Shown here: in pieces, positions 43,917 to 55,078 of the stretch | How positions within the stretch are numbered: position 1 is the stretch's first letter | How the letters are laid out: each line of letters begins with the position of its first letter | Assembly (NCBI GenBank): GCA_022495995.1 | Contig: JAFEMH010002495.1 | Coordinates: forward strand, 273,327 to 337,326 | Direction of reading: 5' to 3' | Length of the DNA stretch: 64,000 nucleotides | DNA from: Adenophora triphylla var. japonica | Taxonomy: Eukaryota; Streptophyta; Magnoliopsida; Asterales; Campanulaceae | The notes under the pieces: model-generated | Told to the model about the DNA's origin: nothing | Database searches by the model: none | What the model saw: the letters and a program-made list of their open reading frames with translations, nothing else | Position numbers and translations under genes: made by a program

Positions 43917-46900
43917 ATGATAGTATTTTCGAAGATTGTCGAAGTGCCACGGATGCTTGAGATCCTTCCCCTCCTTAGTCTTCAATCTGTAGGTCCCTTC
44001 TCGAATGACTTGAGTGATGATGTAGGGACCTTCCCAATTTGGGGAGAGCTTGTTCTGTTCTGCCTTCCGACCAGTTGCCTCGATTTTTCTAAGTACTCAA
44101 TCGCCTACTTGGAATACTCTTCTGATGACTCTCTTGTCATGATATGCCTTGGTCCTTTGTTTATAGTTTACCATCCTCATCTGTGCAGCTAGTCGCCTTT
44201 CATCTACCAGGTCTAGGTTTAGGAGCCTATTAACCCTGTTGACTTGCTCATCGTAATGGGAGTTTCTCATAGTGGGGATGGCCATTTCAGCTGGTGCCAT
44301 AGCCTCAGAACCGAAGGTTAATGCGAATGGGATTTCCCCGGTTGGCCCCCGGGTGGTTGTGCGAACAGCCCATAAGGCTAGGGGAAGTTCGTCCAACCAT
44401 CTGCCCTCACGTCCTTCAAGGTTCTTGGTAAGTGTCGTTAGGACCAGTTTATTGGCGCCTTACGCTTGGCCCGTTGCCTTGAGGTCACGCTGGCGATGAC
44501 TTCGTGGGCGAACTTTGACTCTTCCCAATTCTGTCGTAAATGTCATAGAAAATTGGAGTCCATGATCAGAAACAATTGTGTGGGGGAGGCCGAATCGACA
44601 CCAGATATAGTCGTGGACAAAGTTTATTGCGTTTTCTTCCGTTATCTTGGCTAATGCCTTTGCCTCTATCCACTTGGAGAAATAATCAACAGCTACTATC
44701 ACATACTTGCAATTACCACGGACGGGAAAAAAGGGTCCGATGATGTCGATTCCCCACATATCAAATGGCCACGTGGGTATCACAAGTGTCTGCTCAACTG
44801 CCGGTAGTCTAGGAATGTCAGAGAATCTCTGGCACTTATCACATTTTCTAACATAGGCGTGCGCGTCCTCCCTCAGGTTTGGCCAATAGTAACCTAGCGA
44901 GATGATCTTGTCAGCTAAGGTTCTGGCCCCCGGGTGTCCGCCACAAACACCTTCATGTACTTCTGCCAAGAGGTTCTCAATTTCCTTTGGATAGACACAC
45001 CTTAGCAGTGGCTTGGTGAAAGATCTTCGGTAGAGGACTCCATTCATAACTGTGAACCTTGGGACCTCTTCTTGATAAGTTTGGGTTGTGCTTCATCTTT
45101 CGGAAGTTGGCCCTTCCCGGTGTAGTCCATGTAGTTGTCGATCCAGCATCTCTCCTCTTCATCTAGGAGCATGATTTGTAATCTTTCATACACAGGTTCC
45201 TTAGCAAAAACTACGTATGGATTGGTCTTTAGACCTAGACACGTCCATAGTCGCTAGTTTAGATAGAACATCTGCGATCTGGTTGTCTTCCCTGCCAATT
45301 TGCTTGAGTTCAAAGAATTCCATCTTTTTCGTCATATCCAGAACCAGATCTCTATATTTGGTAAGGGTGGGGTCTTGGGTGTTATACTCTTCCTTTACTT
45401 GTTTGACAACTAGTTGGGAGTCACAGAATGCCGCCACCTTGGTTGCTCCGTAGAAGGAAGCCAACTCGATACCAAATATTAGAGCTTCATATTCGGCTTG
45501 ATTGTTAGAGGCAGGGAACTTGAATCGGATGATGTCTTGCATGGTGTACTCTCCTTCCGGACTTGCTAGTACGACTCCAGCTCCGCTTCTTTCCTTTGTG
45601 GCTGATCCGTCTGTGTACAAGATCCAGCAGTTGGATGGGAGTTCAATGGGATACTCTTCCTCTTCCGCAGTGTTTTGCTTAAGGGAAGTGGGGAGGTGCT
45701 CACCCATAAAGGCAGTCTCAACCATGAAGTCAACCAGAGGCTGTGCCAGGAGGGTCTTCCTTGGTTGGTAAGTGATATCAAACTCAGTTAGAGCGATTGA
45801 CCAATTTAGGAGACGTCCGGAGCCGTCCAACTTATGCAGGATCTTCTTCAATGGTTCATTGGTGTAAACAGTGATGGGGTGCGCAGAAAAGTAGGCACGT
45901 AGTTTTCTTGAGGCAATAACTAGTGCATACGCTATCTTTTCCACGTTGAAGTATCTACTTTCCACGTCAGATAATGCCTTGGAAACATAGTAGACAGGCT
46001 TCTGCGTTCCTTCTTCATTCCGAACTAGAACAGCTGCGACTGCATGATCAGTGGCGGCTAGGAATACATACAGCATCTCACCGGTAATCGGACTACTGAG
46101 CAAGGGAGGGGAACCCAAGTACTCCTTCAACCGAAGGAATGCTTCGGAGCATTCGGGAGTCCAGGAGAAGCTTTTGGTACCCTTCAAGACCTTGAAGAAA
46201 GGCAGTGATTTTTCGGCGGATTTGGCTATGAATCTTCCCAGTGCCGCTATTCTTCCAATCAATCTTTGAACCTCCTTGATGTTGGTAGGTTCCTTCATGT
46301 CAATTACTACTTTGATTTTCTCGAGGTTTGCCTCAATTCCCCTCTGTGATACCATAAAGCCCAAGAACTTTCCCGCTGTCACCCCAAATACACACTTGCT
46401 TGGGTTTAGCTTCATGTTGTTGGCTCGGAGGTTGTTTATTGTTTCTTCCAAGTCAGGGGTGTGACTGCCCTCCTTGGTCTTAATGACCATATCATCAATG
46501 TAGGCTTCCATATTCCGGCCTATCTGTGCGCCAAATACTTGATTCACCATCCGTTGGTACGTGGCACCCGCATTTTTGAGCCCAAAGGGCATCATAACAT
46601 AGCAATAATTTCCCCCAGGTGTTTGGAAGGCCGTCTTCTCGATATCCTTTTCCGCCATTTTTATCTGATGATAGCCTGAATAGGCATCTAGGAAACTGAG
46701 TGTACGGTGTCCAGCAATGGAGTCAACCAGCTTGTCAATTCTAGGAAGAGGATAACTGTCTTTAGGGCAGGCTTTGTAGAGGTCGGTGAAATCGATGCAC
46801 ATTCGCCACTTCCCATTTTGCTTCTTCACCATTACTACATTGGCCAACCAAACGGGGTACTTGACTTCACGAATAATTCTGGCGCTCAGTAACTTTTGCA

Positions 46901-47977
46901 CCTCTTCCTTAATAGCTTCCTCCTTGTCTCTTGCGAAATTTCTCCTTTTCTGTGAGATAGTTTTTGCCAATGGATCAACTTCCAAGCGGTGGAGTGCTAC
47001 TTCCTCATTGATCCCCCTCATATCTTCGACTCTCCAAGCAAAGACGTCGAGACTGTTTTTTAAGAGGGAGATGATCTATTCTTTCTCTTCCGAAGATAGC
47101 TGGCCCCCGAGTTTTATTTTTTGCTCAGGATAGTCGGGATTGATGACCACCTCTTCCAGCTCGTCCACAGGCTCCATTTCAGGACCATCTCGAAATTCCA
47201 GGGACTCGATGATAATTTCTCTAATTCTCCTTCCCTCATTGTTATTCACGTTGAGGCCCTCTTCTTCCATTAGTTCATCAACGTCGAGCGGATCGACCTT
47301 CCTCAAGTCATGGTTGGCCCCCGAGTTCTAGCCGTTGACGAGAATGGGATCTTGCTCAGAGACGGGTGGAACTATGCCCTGGTCAGCTGCAATTTCTAGG
47401 ACCATAGGCTCTTCGTCTAGGACCTCACGGATATAGCTCACCCTAGAACTGATATGGGTGGTTTTCAGAGACTTAGAGATTTTGATATTGTCCTCCGGGG
47501 TGTCTATCTCCACACTTTTCGATTTTTTCCGACTCTTCACGACATGTTCCAAGAAGTCCTTGGCGGTCGCCCTCACGCATCCAATTCCAGAACGAGTAGA
47601 AAATTTGACTCGTTGGTGAGGAAGGGAGGCGACCAACCCAAGTTTCGCTTGACTTGGAATGCCCAGTATTGCATGATAGTCGCTTGTCAGATCCATGACT
47701 ACGAATGTGACGGTAGCCGTAGATTGGAAGGGATGTTCGCCAATTTCCAGTTCCAGCTCAACAGTTCCCTTGGCACCAACTTTGTGGTTGGTGAAACCTT
47801 GCAACCTTCCGTGATAAGGTTCCAGTGATGTATCTTTCAGCCCCATCTGTTGGAAGGCAGAGTAGTACAGAATGTCACGGGAGGCCCCCGTGTCAACATG
47901 CAATCTTTCAGATTCCACATTATCAATTCGACCCTTTATCACCAAGGGTTGTTCACGGGCAGCACGGCTCCCAGCTG
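43917..47977 (-). pseudogene. Tat-lineage Ty3/gypsy pol (protease to integrase)
   Basis: Minus strand. One frame runs 48017-45201 broken only by two TAG codons (47330-47328 and 47078-47076). It has protease VDTGASRDILY and ILGIPSQAK; RT with KKQNGKWRMCIDFTDLYKAC, YSGYHQI and YIDD; RNase H 1 with VFLAATDHAVAAVLV; then a second RNase H with WILYTDGSATKERSGAG, NNQAEYEAL and REDNQIADVLSKLA. Two RNase H domains are the mark of the plant Tat/Ogre group. After a frame change near 45230 come integrase HGVCGGHPGARTLADKI-type zinc finger (45047 on), CDKCQRF, DIIGPFF and VDYFSKWIEAK, and the C-terminal part to about 43917 with more frame changes (44460-44396). Gag is not here because another element inserted at 47978; it should continue beyond the window's right edge. 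Confidence 0.92.
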
Positions 47978-48914
47978 AAATAGCCCGGATCCGAGAAAGG
48001 CCTCGCGGCCCCGGCATCTGGCAGTCTTTCGCGTCGGAGCGTGTCTCGCCGTTTTTGCTTTCGCATTTTGTAGAGTCGCCACGCCGTTTTTATTAAGCCC
48101 AAAACATTGAAAAAGGGCATCAGTTTAAAGATAATTTTAAACTGTTTTTGTGTGATGAGATTTTGAGTTCGGAGGTCAGATGACTCCCCGGGAAGAGAAT
48201 ATTAGAATATTAGAGCTCACCCGAGTAGCCTCGTGAAACGAGTCTTTCGGATACCCCTAATATCCTTTAAATGTTGTGTGTGTGTGTGTGTGTGCTTTTA
48301 AAAATGCATGCTGTATCGGATGTCTACATTGTATGCTATGTATGGAAATGTATTGAAATAGTTAATGGAAGGAAGCCTTACCAATGTTGGTTCGCGTCTG
48401 TCTTCCGCTGGGGAATGGTGTTTGAGGTCGGAGCAGCGTTCCGGTATGGATCGGGATTGCTTCGGGAGGGACCGGTTGTCTGCGGACAGAGTTTCGGCGT
48501 GAGTTGAGGTTGTAGGCTGCGTTCGGGCAGAGGTTCGGCGTGCGTGGGGATCGTCGGGATCACTCGGGCAGAGGTTCGGCGTGCGTTGTGGTGGCAGGAG
48601 TCATTCGGGCAGAGTTTCGGCGTGGTTTGGGATCGTCGGTTTGACTCGGAAAGAGCCGGGACACCGTGGAAAGACCAGGCAAGGCCTCGGAGTACCACGA
48701 GGGGCCTCAGAGTACCTCGAGAGTGCCTCGGGGCAGCGCGGGAGCGTCTCGGGAGCGCTCGGGGAGGCTTCGGAGCACCACGAGGGGGCTCGGAAGGCCT
48801 CGGAAGGATCCGAAAGGGGCCGGGAGTGCCTCGAGAGGACTTAGAGGGGAGCCAGAAGGCTAAGGGAGGAAGAGAGAAGAGGGAGGTGTGTGAAAATGAG
48901 GAGGGGGAGCCCTC

Positions 48915-48922
48915 TATTTATA
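48915..48922 (-). promoter_or_regulatory. LTR TATA box
   Basis: TATAAATA on the minus strand, followed by AGAGGGCTCCCCCTCC and a C/T-rich leader. Twenty-one bases upstream is the first of five GGTCCGTACGGACC palindromes. Confidence 0.75.
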
Positions 48923-48943
48923 GTAAAAATTTCGGAGCAAAGA

Positions 48944-49224
48944 GGTCCGTACGGACCTTGTAGGTTATCCAGAATTTTGGTTTTCCTCGATTTGAGGGAA
49001 TCTGCAATGATGGTGAATATTCTGGTAATTATGGTGTTCCCTTGCAAGAAGGTCCGTACGGACCAACCTGGATGTAAAGAGGTCCGTACGGACCAACTAG
49101 GCTGCAACAAGGTCCGTACGGACCAACCATGCATGGGAGTGATGATTACTTCCGGGATTTGAGGGAATATTGTGGACTTTAAGGGGATTTAGTAATCATT
49201 GAAACAAAGAGGTCCGTACGGACC
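48944..49224. promoter_or_regulatory. Five GGTCCGTACGGACC palindromes in the LTR U3
   Basis: Perfect copies at 48944-48957, 49051-49064, 49081-49094, 49111-49124 and 49211-49224. The middle three are 30 bp apart centre to centre, about three helical turns. Each contains two CpG sites, and most are preceded by AAGA or ACAA. Confidence 0.85.
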
Positions 49225-49489
49225 TTAATTGCTTTTCTGATTTCCTGAAAATTCCCAAAAGGTCCTTTTGTCCCTTTTTATCCCAGGAAGGCTCCTCCCT
49301 TGGTTTGGTTGGGGGTTTGAGAGGGTTTTGAGTGAGAGAGGTCTACGAGGCTAGCGTGGGTGAGTCTGCGGTGTTTCCGTGTGTTTGAAAGGGGTGATCC
49401 AGTTGGGGTACTTACGAAGCCTCGACGACGTCACTTATGAAAGAAGTGGGGTCGCCGATAAGATAAGGGTCCTAATCTGGATCGCGTGC

Positions 49490-49950
49490 TGGGAGAGGAA
49501 GTGACCGTGAGGGTCAATGTGAGGACGTGGTGGTGTCCTTTTGTGTGACCGTTTAGGTCAATAGCCGGACCCTGTGATAGGATTCCTACGTATCCCTGGC
49601 GGGAATCGAAGCCCGGGTCGTAGTTCGGGTGTGGGGTGAGTGTTTTGTGAATGCGGGCGTGGTGGTGCCACGAAGTGTCGTGTGACCGCCGAGGTCGGTG
49701 GTGAGGACGTGGTGGTGTCTGGGTGACCGCATAGGTCGATGGCTGGACCCTGTGATAGGATTCCTACGTATCCACAGCGGGAATCAAGCACAGTCGTAGT
49801 TCGAGGTCGTGAATTTGTGAGTGCGTGTGGGCGTGGTGGTGCCCCTGAAGTGTTGTGTGACCGCCGAGGTCGGTGGTAGACGTGGTGGTGTCTGAGATGT
49901 GGTGACCGCCGAGGTCAATTGTGAGGACGTGGTGGCGTCTGGGATGGAAA
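49490..49950. repeat. Tandem repeat block A (GTGACCG...GAGGACGTGGTGGTGTC)
   Basis: Degenerate repeats of GTGACCGCCGAGGTCGGTGG and GAGGACGTGGTGGTGTCTG, at least five copies of irregular length, with two copies of TAGGATTCCTACGTATCC (49577 and 49757) between them. No coding capacity. Lies just inside the 3' LTR. Confidence 0.75.
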
Positions 49951-49984
49951 TTTTACGATTTTCCTAATCGGGTGGTTTAAGGCC

Positions 49985-50505
49985 TTAGGGCCGGAGATAG
50001 CAGTGAGGACACAGAATCGTCATCCGGTTGGGGTTGGTGCCACTGAGGAATTTGAATCGTCATCCGGCGGCGTTGGTGCCACGCCAGAGGACTTTGAATC
50101 GTCATCCCGGCGGCGGTTGGTGCCACGCCGAGGACTTTGAATCGTCATCTGGCGGCGGTTGGTGCCACGCTGGAGGACTTTGAATCGTCATCTGGCGGCG
50201 GTTGATGCCACGCGCGAGGACTTTGAATCGTCATCTAGCCGCGGTTGATGCAACGCGCGAGGACTTTGAATCATCTTCTAGCCGTTGATGTAATGCGCGA
50301 GACTTTGAATCGTCTTCTCTAGCCGCCAGTTGATGTAATGCGCGAGACTTTGAATCGTCTTCTAGCCGCGATTGATGTAATGCGCGAGACTTTGAATCGT
50401 CTTAGCCATGATTGATGTGCGCGAGGACTTTGAATCGTCTTCTAGCCGCAGTTTGATGTAATGCGCGAGGACTTTGAACCGTCTTCTAGCCGCATTTGTG
50501 GAGGC
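49985..50505. repeat. Tandem repeat block B (GAGGACTTTGAATCGTC)
   Basis: About eleven units of 36-50 bp sharing GACTTTGAATCGTC, followed by a variable GGCGG/TAGCCG stretch and TTGATG or TTGGTGCCACGC. Units to the left are closest to each other; those to the right (50300 on) are shorter and more diverged. Confidence 0.85.
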
Positions 50506-50574
50506 ATGGCTGCCTTGTGCTTTGATTGCGAGAGGCGTAGATGCCTTTGTGTTTTTTCATGTTGAGTAGAAGGT

Positions 50575-51505
50575 TGGACTTACGATGACTACCGGTGTTT
50601 GCGTTGCCGTTGAAGTGGGCAAGGATGACGGCCGGTGCTGGGGATATGCAGTCTTGTATGACTTCCCTTTGACTTGTTGGGGGAGGAGCTCGGGCTTACT
50701 TTGATGGCCGGTGCTTGCGTTGCCGTTGAAGTGGGCGAGGTTCGGGCTTACACTGACTGCCGGTGCTTGAATTGCTGGGGATGCATGACCTTGTAGGGGC
50801 CCTTTTCTGTTGGGAAGATGACTTCGGACCTCCAGTGGTTGAGTTGCCGTTGAGCGTTTTGGAGGCGTCTTGTGCCTTGGGATTCGTGCTGGGAGGTGTT
50901 GGCTCCTTCTGGAATTGCCGTTGAGTGGGCGAGGATCGGGCTTACGCTGACTGCCGGTGGTTGAAATGCCATTGAAGTGGGCGAGGATCGGTCTTACGTT
51001 TGATGGCCGGTGGTTGAAATGCCGTTGAGCTGGCGAGGACCGGTCTTACGCTTGACGGCCGGTGGTTGAAATGCCGTTGAGCTGGCGAGGACCGGTCTTA
51101 CGCTTGACGGCCGGTGGTTGAATTGCCGTTGAGCTGGCGAGGACCGGTCTTACGCTTGACGGCCGGTGGTTGAATTGCCGTTGGCAGCGAGGACCGGTCT
51201 TACGCAGACGGCCGGTGGTTGGTCAATTGCCGTTGAAGTGGCGAGGACCGGTCTTACGTTGATGGCCGTGGTTGAAATGCCGCTGGTGGCGAGGACCGGT
51301 CTTACGTTGATGGCGGTGGTTGAATTGCCGTTGAGTAGCGAGACCGGTCTTACGCTGACGGCCGGTGGTCAATTGCCGTGAGCCGGGCGAGGACCGGTCT
51401 TACGTTGATGGCCGGGGATTGAATTGCCGTTGAGCTGGCGAGGACCGGTCTTACGTTGATGGCCGGTGGTTGAAATGCCGTTGAGCTGGCGAGGACCATT
51501 CTGCA
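50575..51505. repeat. Tandem repeat block C (CGAGGACCGGTCTTACG)
   Basis: Roughly a dozen units of 47-62 bp with the shared parts CGAGGACCGGTCTTACG, TTGATGGCCGGTGGTTG and AATGCCGTTGAGCTGG. The units around 51020-51180 are almost identical to each other, indicating recent expansion. Open frames through it are by-products of the repeat. Confidence 0.85.
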
Positions 51506-51590
51506 CTTGGATTTGCTGGAAAAAGCCTTAGGACAGCCAGGGGCAAAGATTATAAGGGCAGGAAAGTAATTTGGCCACCCCTTGCAAAGA

Positions 51591-51677
51591 GGTCCGTACG
51601 GACCAACCTGGCTGCAAAGAGGTCCGTACGGACCACCTTGGTTTTTCACAGTTCCCAGGTTTTGACCGGGTTTAAAT
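51591..51677 (+). promoter_or_regulatory. Palindrome pair and TATA-like motif before the PMD gene
   Basis: GGTCCGTACGGACC at 51591-51604 and 51621-51634, again 30 bp apart, then TTTAAAT at 51671-51677. The leader to the ATG at 51792 contains GCTCCCCCTTCATTTCCCAT, which resembles the LTR leader GCTCCCCCTCCTCATTTT. Confidence 0.65.
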
Positions 51678-51791
51678 TCCGAAGCTCCCCCTTCATTTCC
51701 CATTTCCAGTGCGTGAACCAGCGAGAGAGAAAGAGAGAAAACTCCATTTTTGTCCAAAATCTTCCATTTTTCTTAGCTTGAATTGCTTGTA

Positions 51792-54569
51792 ATGGCGGAG
51801 GGATCTCGAAGGAGTCGTCGTCAACGCAGTCAAGAGGTGGTTGAGCAGCGAATGGAGCTTCAACGGAATTGGATCTCGTTCGTTCCATCCTCGAAGAACC
51901 CGGATGTCTTGTATCCGAACCCGGAGGTGCACACTCGTCGCTCGAGGAACGTCGGGGAGGTAAGAAATCTGTTCCGTTTTGATTTCCTGCTCGAATTTTT
52001 GAATGCTAGAACTAGGTTTTAGTTTTTCGCATTTTTGAAATTTTTTGTTATTTTTTATGCCTTTTTGTGAAATTCTTGATGAATTGTTGAAAATGGACAT
52101 GTAAAAATTGTGGGTATGTGTATTTTGTGCAGAAATGTGTAGATTAGCTCTTATTTGTGAAAATAAAGTGCCTATCTAGTGAATTGCATGCTTTGGTGTT
52201 TTGTACCTAATGCTATTTATGTATGTACATTGTGAGAAAATTTGTCGTGTAGTGACAAATTTTGTGAAAAATGTGACATGTGCCGTGTTTTGTGACGGGT
52301 TATATGTGAAAGTGTATGCCGTGTAGGGACGGATTTTTCTTTTAAAAATGTGCTATATAGTGTGTGCCGTGTTTTTGGGTGACGGACTCTGTGGGGAAAA
52401 TATGTGCAATATGTGCCGTGTTTTTGTGACGGGTTATATGTGAAAAATATGTGCAATGTGTGCCGTGTTTTGTGACGGGTTATATGTGCCTTTGTTTTAT
52501 ATTAAGTACTGTGATTGACGTACCTTTGCTGTGTTTACCTGCAGGATGCGGGGCTTGTGGCCGGGAAGGCCAAGAGGATGAAGACTCGGGGGTCGCTCGA
52601 GGCTGTTGTTGAGCTGTGGCAGCGGATGCCTGATATCTCCGTGGATGGTAGGCCGAGTCCCAGGAGGCTGGTCTACGCTTCTGGCCTAGGTGTGTTCGTC
52701 GAGAACCTGGCTGGAGTGTCTGATACGAGGAAGAACAAGAGCGTCTTCCTTGGCCTTTCTGAGTATTGGTGGGATACCACCCACACCTTCCACCTGAGCT
52801 GGGGCGAGGTGACAGTGACGCCCACTGATTTTGCTGCTATTACCGGGCTCTCCTTCAAAGGAGGGCCGGTACGGTGGAGAGATATGATCTCCGATGTGGT
52901 GTTGACCGAGCTGCTGGGCTTTGAGCCTCGTCCTCGCAGGGGCCTGGGCATGCTGTATAGCGATGTGGAGCTGAGGATCACGGCCAGTATTGGGGCCTAC
53001 ATCCGGGGGACTGGCCAGGTGACAGTGGAGCAGTTGGCGCGCTCCTTTTTGTGGTATGCACTTTCCGAGACTTTGTTCTCGAACCACGCAACTGCGGCTC
53101 CCTTTGCTTTGTTGGAGAGCTTGATTGACCTGGATAGGGTCTGTGATATTGCTTGGGGCGAGGCAGGCTTGGCCGAGCTCTACTTCTCCTTGGACCGGTT
53201 CAGCCGGGGTGTGGCCAATTCGTTGGCTTGTTTTGACTTCGCCTTGGAGGTATGAGTTTATTGCTGTCTTTTGATTTAGCAACTTGTCGTTTCTCCGTTT
53301 TCTTTTGCACTGAGCCTTCTCTGCTTTTGTCACAGGTGTGGTTCTACGAGGTTTTCCAGTGCTTCCCGTGGGATAGAGATCCGGGCACATTGCTTTGCGT
53401 GCCCTATTTATCTTTGAGGGCCGGGCTCGTACGGCGAGGAAGAGGAGGACCAAAGGGGAAGCTCACCATCGCCTACGGGGATGTGCAGGAGCCGTCCTGG
53501 AGAGGGATAGCCGGAGGGGTTCGTCTTGTTCCCGTGGGCTCGGTATGAGGGAGATGAGTTTGAGGGCTCCCGAGGTGACAGCCTTGGCGGAAGATGCCGC
53601 GAGGCTTGACTTGTGATGTCATGTATCCGGGAGAGCGGGTCTTCCGGCGTGGCCCCGTGTGCTTCCCGTGGCTCCGAGGGACCCTCCCTTTGGGATGCTT
53701 GATTCCCGGGACATGGAGCGTGCTCGATTTTGAGAGGTACCTTGGCGGCGTCGGCCCGAGGAGTTCATTTTGTATGGAGAGGAGTACGGGGCCTTCGTGA
53801 GGAGGAAGCCGAGGACGCCGCAGTGCGCGAGAGAGAGGCCGGCCCGCAGCTCCCCTGAGGTTCCGATGCCGGGGCCGGATTTCACGTATGTCCGCGGGGA
53901 CGGATCGAGAGGAGGGTGTGCATGCAGATTCCGGAGCGGGCTCTGCTTGCATGCTGGGTGGATCTGACAGATCGGTGAGTGTCTTGCGACTCTTTTCCAT
54001 CTTGGCATCTCTTACGTATTTTTTTTTCTTTTTGTTGTTGAGTATAAGCTGTATTCTTGGCGTTTCCTTGGGCACGCTTGCTTGTGCGGAGTCGGGGAGA
54101 GCCTATGATATGCTGACTCGCCGTTACGTGGCGATGAGGTCGTTTGCGAAGAAGATGGCGTCGAAGATTTCTTGCCGGTCTTCGCGACGCGTGCCGGCGT
54201 ACGAGCCTATGCCTTCGAGGCATTCCGTGGACGTTCCTCCGCCTAGAGCCGAGCCGGAGCCGCAGCAGGAGGGGCCTTCGAGGGGGCGGCATAGCATGGA
54301 TGCCGGGACGTCTTCGGGAGCTGCAGGGCCTTCGAGGAGCACTCTTTTATCGCTTCATGCCTCCGCATGGCGCACGTGGTGAGGGTTCCTCAGAGCCTTC
54401 TTTCTTTGATCCTTTCGCCGGATTTGATCCTTCTGAGTACTTTTCGTGGGAGCCTCCGACGGGTGCTCGGTATTCTGACGACGAGGATGTGACGGGCGAG
54501 TTCGCTGGGATGCCCGACTTTTCTTTGGAGGACCTCGGTGAGGATGATGATGCTGAGGATTCTGATTAG
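51792..54569 (+). CDS. Spliced PMD (plant mobile domain) gene, antisense passenger
   Basis: Exon 1 51792-51959 (56 codons, MAEGSRRSRRQRSQE, ending GAG/GTAAGA). Exon 2 52545-53249 after TTTACCTGCAG, phase 0, 235 codons. Exon 3 from 53336 after TTGTCACAG. Exon 2 carries the PMD core: FVENLAGVSDTRKNKSVFLG, TFHLSWGEVTVTPTDFAAIT, LARSFLWYALSETLF. The core resembles the aminotransferase-like domain of MAIN/MAIL and transposon PMD proteins, which have no known catalytic activity. Exon 3 begins VWFYEVFQCFP, and further on MYPGERVF and an acidic C-terminus (DLGEDDDAEDSD, stop 54567-54569) are visible. Between about 53390 and 54150 the frame changes at least twice (or further introns exist; a GTGAGT donor lies at 53972), so the 3' half may be decayed. 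It is transcribed against the retroelement's gag-pol. Promoter-like palindromes lie 160-200 bp upstream. Confidence 0.65.
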
Positions 54570-54913
54570 TATTCATTTGCTTTCCCTCTTTTCATATCCC
54601 TCTTTTTTTTGTTTAGCAACAGACATTTTTGGGTACCTGTAATAAAACACATGTATTTGCATGGCAAACAGTATTTTATTTTAAGATGTAACGTCATTTT
54701 TGGCGATTCCCGGGATTTGTCCTAGAAATTGTTGCTTATTATTATTTTTTTTATTATTTTTGTACATGCCACGTGAGCTGAGAGTGTGTTTGTGGGTAGT
54801 GTTTGTTTGCCGGAAATGGCTTTGGCCAGCGTTTGGGCAGTTTGGAGCAAGATCCTGCTGAGGACAGTGGTTGTTGTATTGTTTGCTGGGGAAATGGGTT
54901 CTGTTTGCAAGGA

Positions 54914-54985
54914 GGTCCGCACGGACATACTTAGCATGCAAAGAGGTCCGTACGGACCAACCTTGCTTTTGGGAAGGACATAAAT
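54914..54985 (+). promoter_or_regulatory. Palindrome pair and TATA-like motif before the second antisense gene
   Basis: GGTCCGCACGGACA (two mismatches to the palindrome) at 54914-54927 and a perfect GGTCCGTACGGACC at 54945-54958, 31 bp apart, then CATAAAT at 54979-54985. The leader includes CTCATTTCCCCATTTGCAG, similar to TTCATTTCCCATTTCCAG upstream of the PMD gene, and both leaders have CTCCATTTTT shortly before the ATG. Confidence 0.65.
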
Positions 54986-55078
54986 GCTTTACCAAAGGTC
55001 TGGTTCTTCCTCATTTCCCCATTTGCAGCCATTTTCGAGCTTTCTTCCCCATTTTCTCTAGGAACCTCCATTTTTGCC

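Larger units (their letters stand above)
47978..49260 (-). repeat. 3' LTR of the RT-lacking gypsy element (right limit uncertain)
   Basis: The part 47978-48350 is repeated at 63632-64000 with small indels, including a (TG)n run at 48273-48293 and 63926-63944. The rest cannot be compared because the window ends. A minus-strand TATA box at 48915-48922 with a pyrimidine-rich leader puts U3 to the right and R/U5 to the left. Within R/U5 there are four repeats of CGGGCAGAGKTTCGGCGT (48480-48630) and GC-rich CTCGGAAGG runs. A pyrimidine tract at 49262-49284 may be the polypurine tract of the minus strand, hence the tentative end near 49260. Confidence 0.7.

Noticed and set aside
48544..48963. Gly/Arg-rich open frame in the LTR
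   Set aside because: Produced by GC-rich internal repeats of R/U5 and runs against the direction of LTR transcription.
48944..49224. Palindromes as transcription terminators or restriction-type sites
   Set aside because: No U-tract follows, the sites lie upstream of TATA boxes in all three clusters, and rho-independent-like termination is not relevant in plant pol II transcription.
49985..51505. Regularly spaced repeats resembling a CRISPR array
   Set aside because: The intervening sequence is itself repeated, unit length varies, the host is a plant and no cas genes exist. These are tandem repeats of a retroelement.
52686..53453. 255-codon minus-strand frame opposite the PMD gene
   Set aside because: Shadow of PMD exon 2. 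The plus strand has the conserved motifs and splice sites.
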